From positions 1-45,018 of the IMG/VR virus record IMGVR_UViG_3300044510_000006: a DNA stretch of 45,018 nt. One strand, 5' to 3'. Numbering within the stretch: position 1 is the stretch's first letter; each line of letters begins with the position of its first letter. Below are positions 44,876 through 45,018 of this stretch, piece after piece. Both the position numbers and the translations under genes were made by a program. The notes beneath the pieces were generated by a model. The model worked only from the letters and a program-made list of their open reading frames with translations, ran no database searches and was not told the origin of the DNA. Source of the stretch: a virus.

Positions 44876-45018
44876 TGGCTTTAACATCAATAATCTGGGT
44901 GGAGCTAAAGAATTTAAGGCTAATATTCTCTCAATTCTTTCTAGTGAGCTAAATACTGGTGAAGTTGTAGAGATAACAGAAGTTTATTCAAATGATAATG
45001 GTCCAGTCGGTTTTGTTT
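44856..45018 (+). CDS. Baseplate spike protein, Gp138-like (5' part; continues at base 1)
   Basis: ATG at 44856, inside the end of the hub gene, with GGAGG at 44841-44845. The first 12 codons are unique (MQQSNASGFNIN) and the rest repeats 1-127. The whole gene is 44856-44891 joined to 1-609, 214 residues. The N-terminal segment LGGAKEFKANILSILSSELN matches the beginning of Gp138-type spike proteins. Confidence 0.85.
   Translation, partial: MQQSNASGFNINNLGGAKEFKANILSILSSELNTGEVVEITEVYSNDNGPVGFV
44892..45018. repeat. Exact 127-bp direct repeat, right copy
   Basis: Identical to 1-127; see the left copy. It shows that the sequence is circular or circularly permuted. Confidence 0.93.

Overview
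This window is an essentially complete genome of a contractile-tailed double-stranded DNA phage. The AT-rich composition and the gene set point to the Acinetobacter phages of the AP22 type (Obolenskvirus): DUF1073 portal, DUF2213 and DUF2184 head proteins, DUF3383 sheath, DUF3277 tube, GH19 endolysin and a pectate-lyase-fold tailspike. The host and genus call is inference from protein families, not from a database match. The first 127 bases are repeated exactly as the last 127, so the window is a circular map of 44,891 bp opened inside the baseplate spike gene. No integrase, transposase, CRISPR array or tRNA gene was recognised.

Layout. (1) 1-5788, plus strand: spike (3' part), small membrane protein, baseplate wedge, J-like protein, DUF2612 protein, tail fibre and tailspike, closed by a terminator. 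(2) 5872-7061: two holin-like membrane proteins and a GH19 lysozyme, ending at a terminator shared with converging genes. (3) 7154-11472, minus strand: early operon with dUTPase, YqaJ-like exonuclease, RecT annealing protein, a lipoprotein, an HNH gene split by a stop codon, and small unknowns. (4) 11565-13162: a switch-like region with two divergent HTH proteins whose promoters share one palindromic -35 box. (5) 13267-23127, plus strand: replication initiator with internal iterons, DnaB helicase, a T4 Imm-like superinfection immunity protein, an HNH/AP2-type endonuclease, a VRR-NUC protein, a Fis-like protein and many overlapping small genes. (6) 23181-27070: terminase, portal and MuF-like protein. 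(7) 27064-31590: a cassette interrupting the structural region, with a minus-strand HTH plus Vsr-like endonuclease gene, a gene-free, strongly structured stretch of about 530 nt that looks like a large non-coding RNA with its own promoter and terminator, and an early-type operon whose proteins are paralogues of genes in regions 3 and 5. (8) 31627-44875: DUF2213 protein, decoration protein, capsid, neck, sheath, tube, frameshifted tail chaperones, tape measure, baseplate and hub. Two accessory units sit here: a sliding-clamp-like gene with its own sigma70-type promoter and terminator, and a small gene at 43749.

Regulation visible in the sequence. A near-identical element reading TTTACTATTGAGAAT overlaps most early-type promoters and forms a perfect 28-bp palindrome at 17213-17240. 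It is a good candidate operator for one of the HTH proteins. Structural genes are instead preceded by short -10-like boxes that abut terminators. Most early genes overlap by ATGA or TGATG and are probably translationally coupled.

The least explained items are the candidate large RNA at about 28085-28620, the stand-alone clamp-like unit, the shared operator network, and the structured leader in front of the broken HNH gene.
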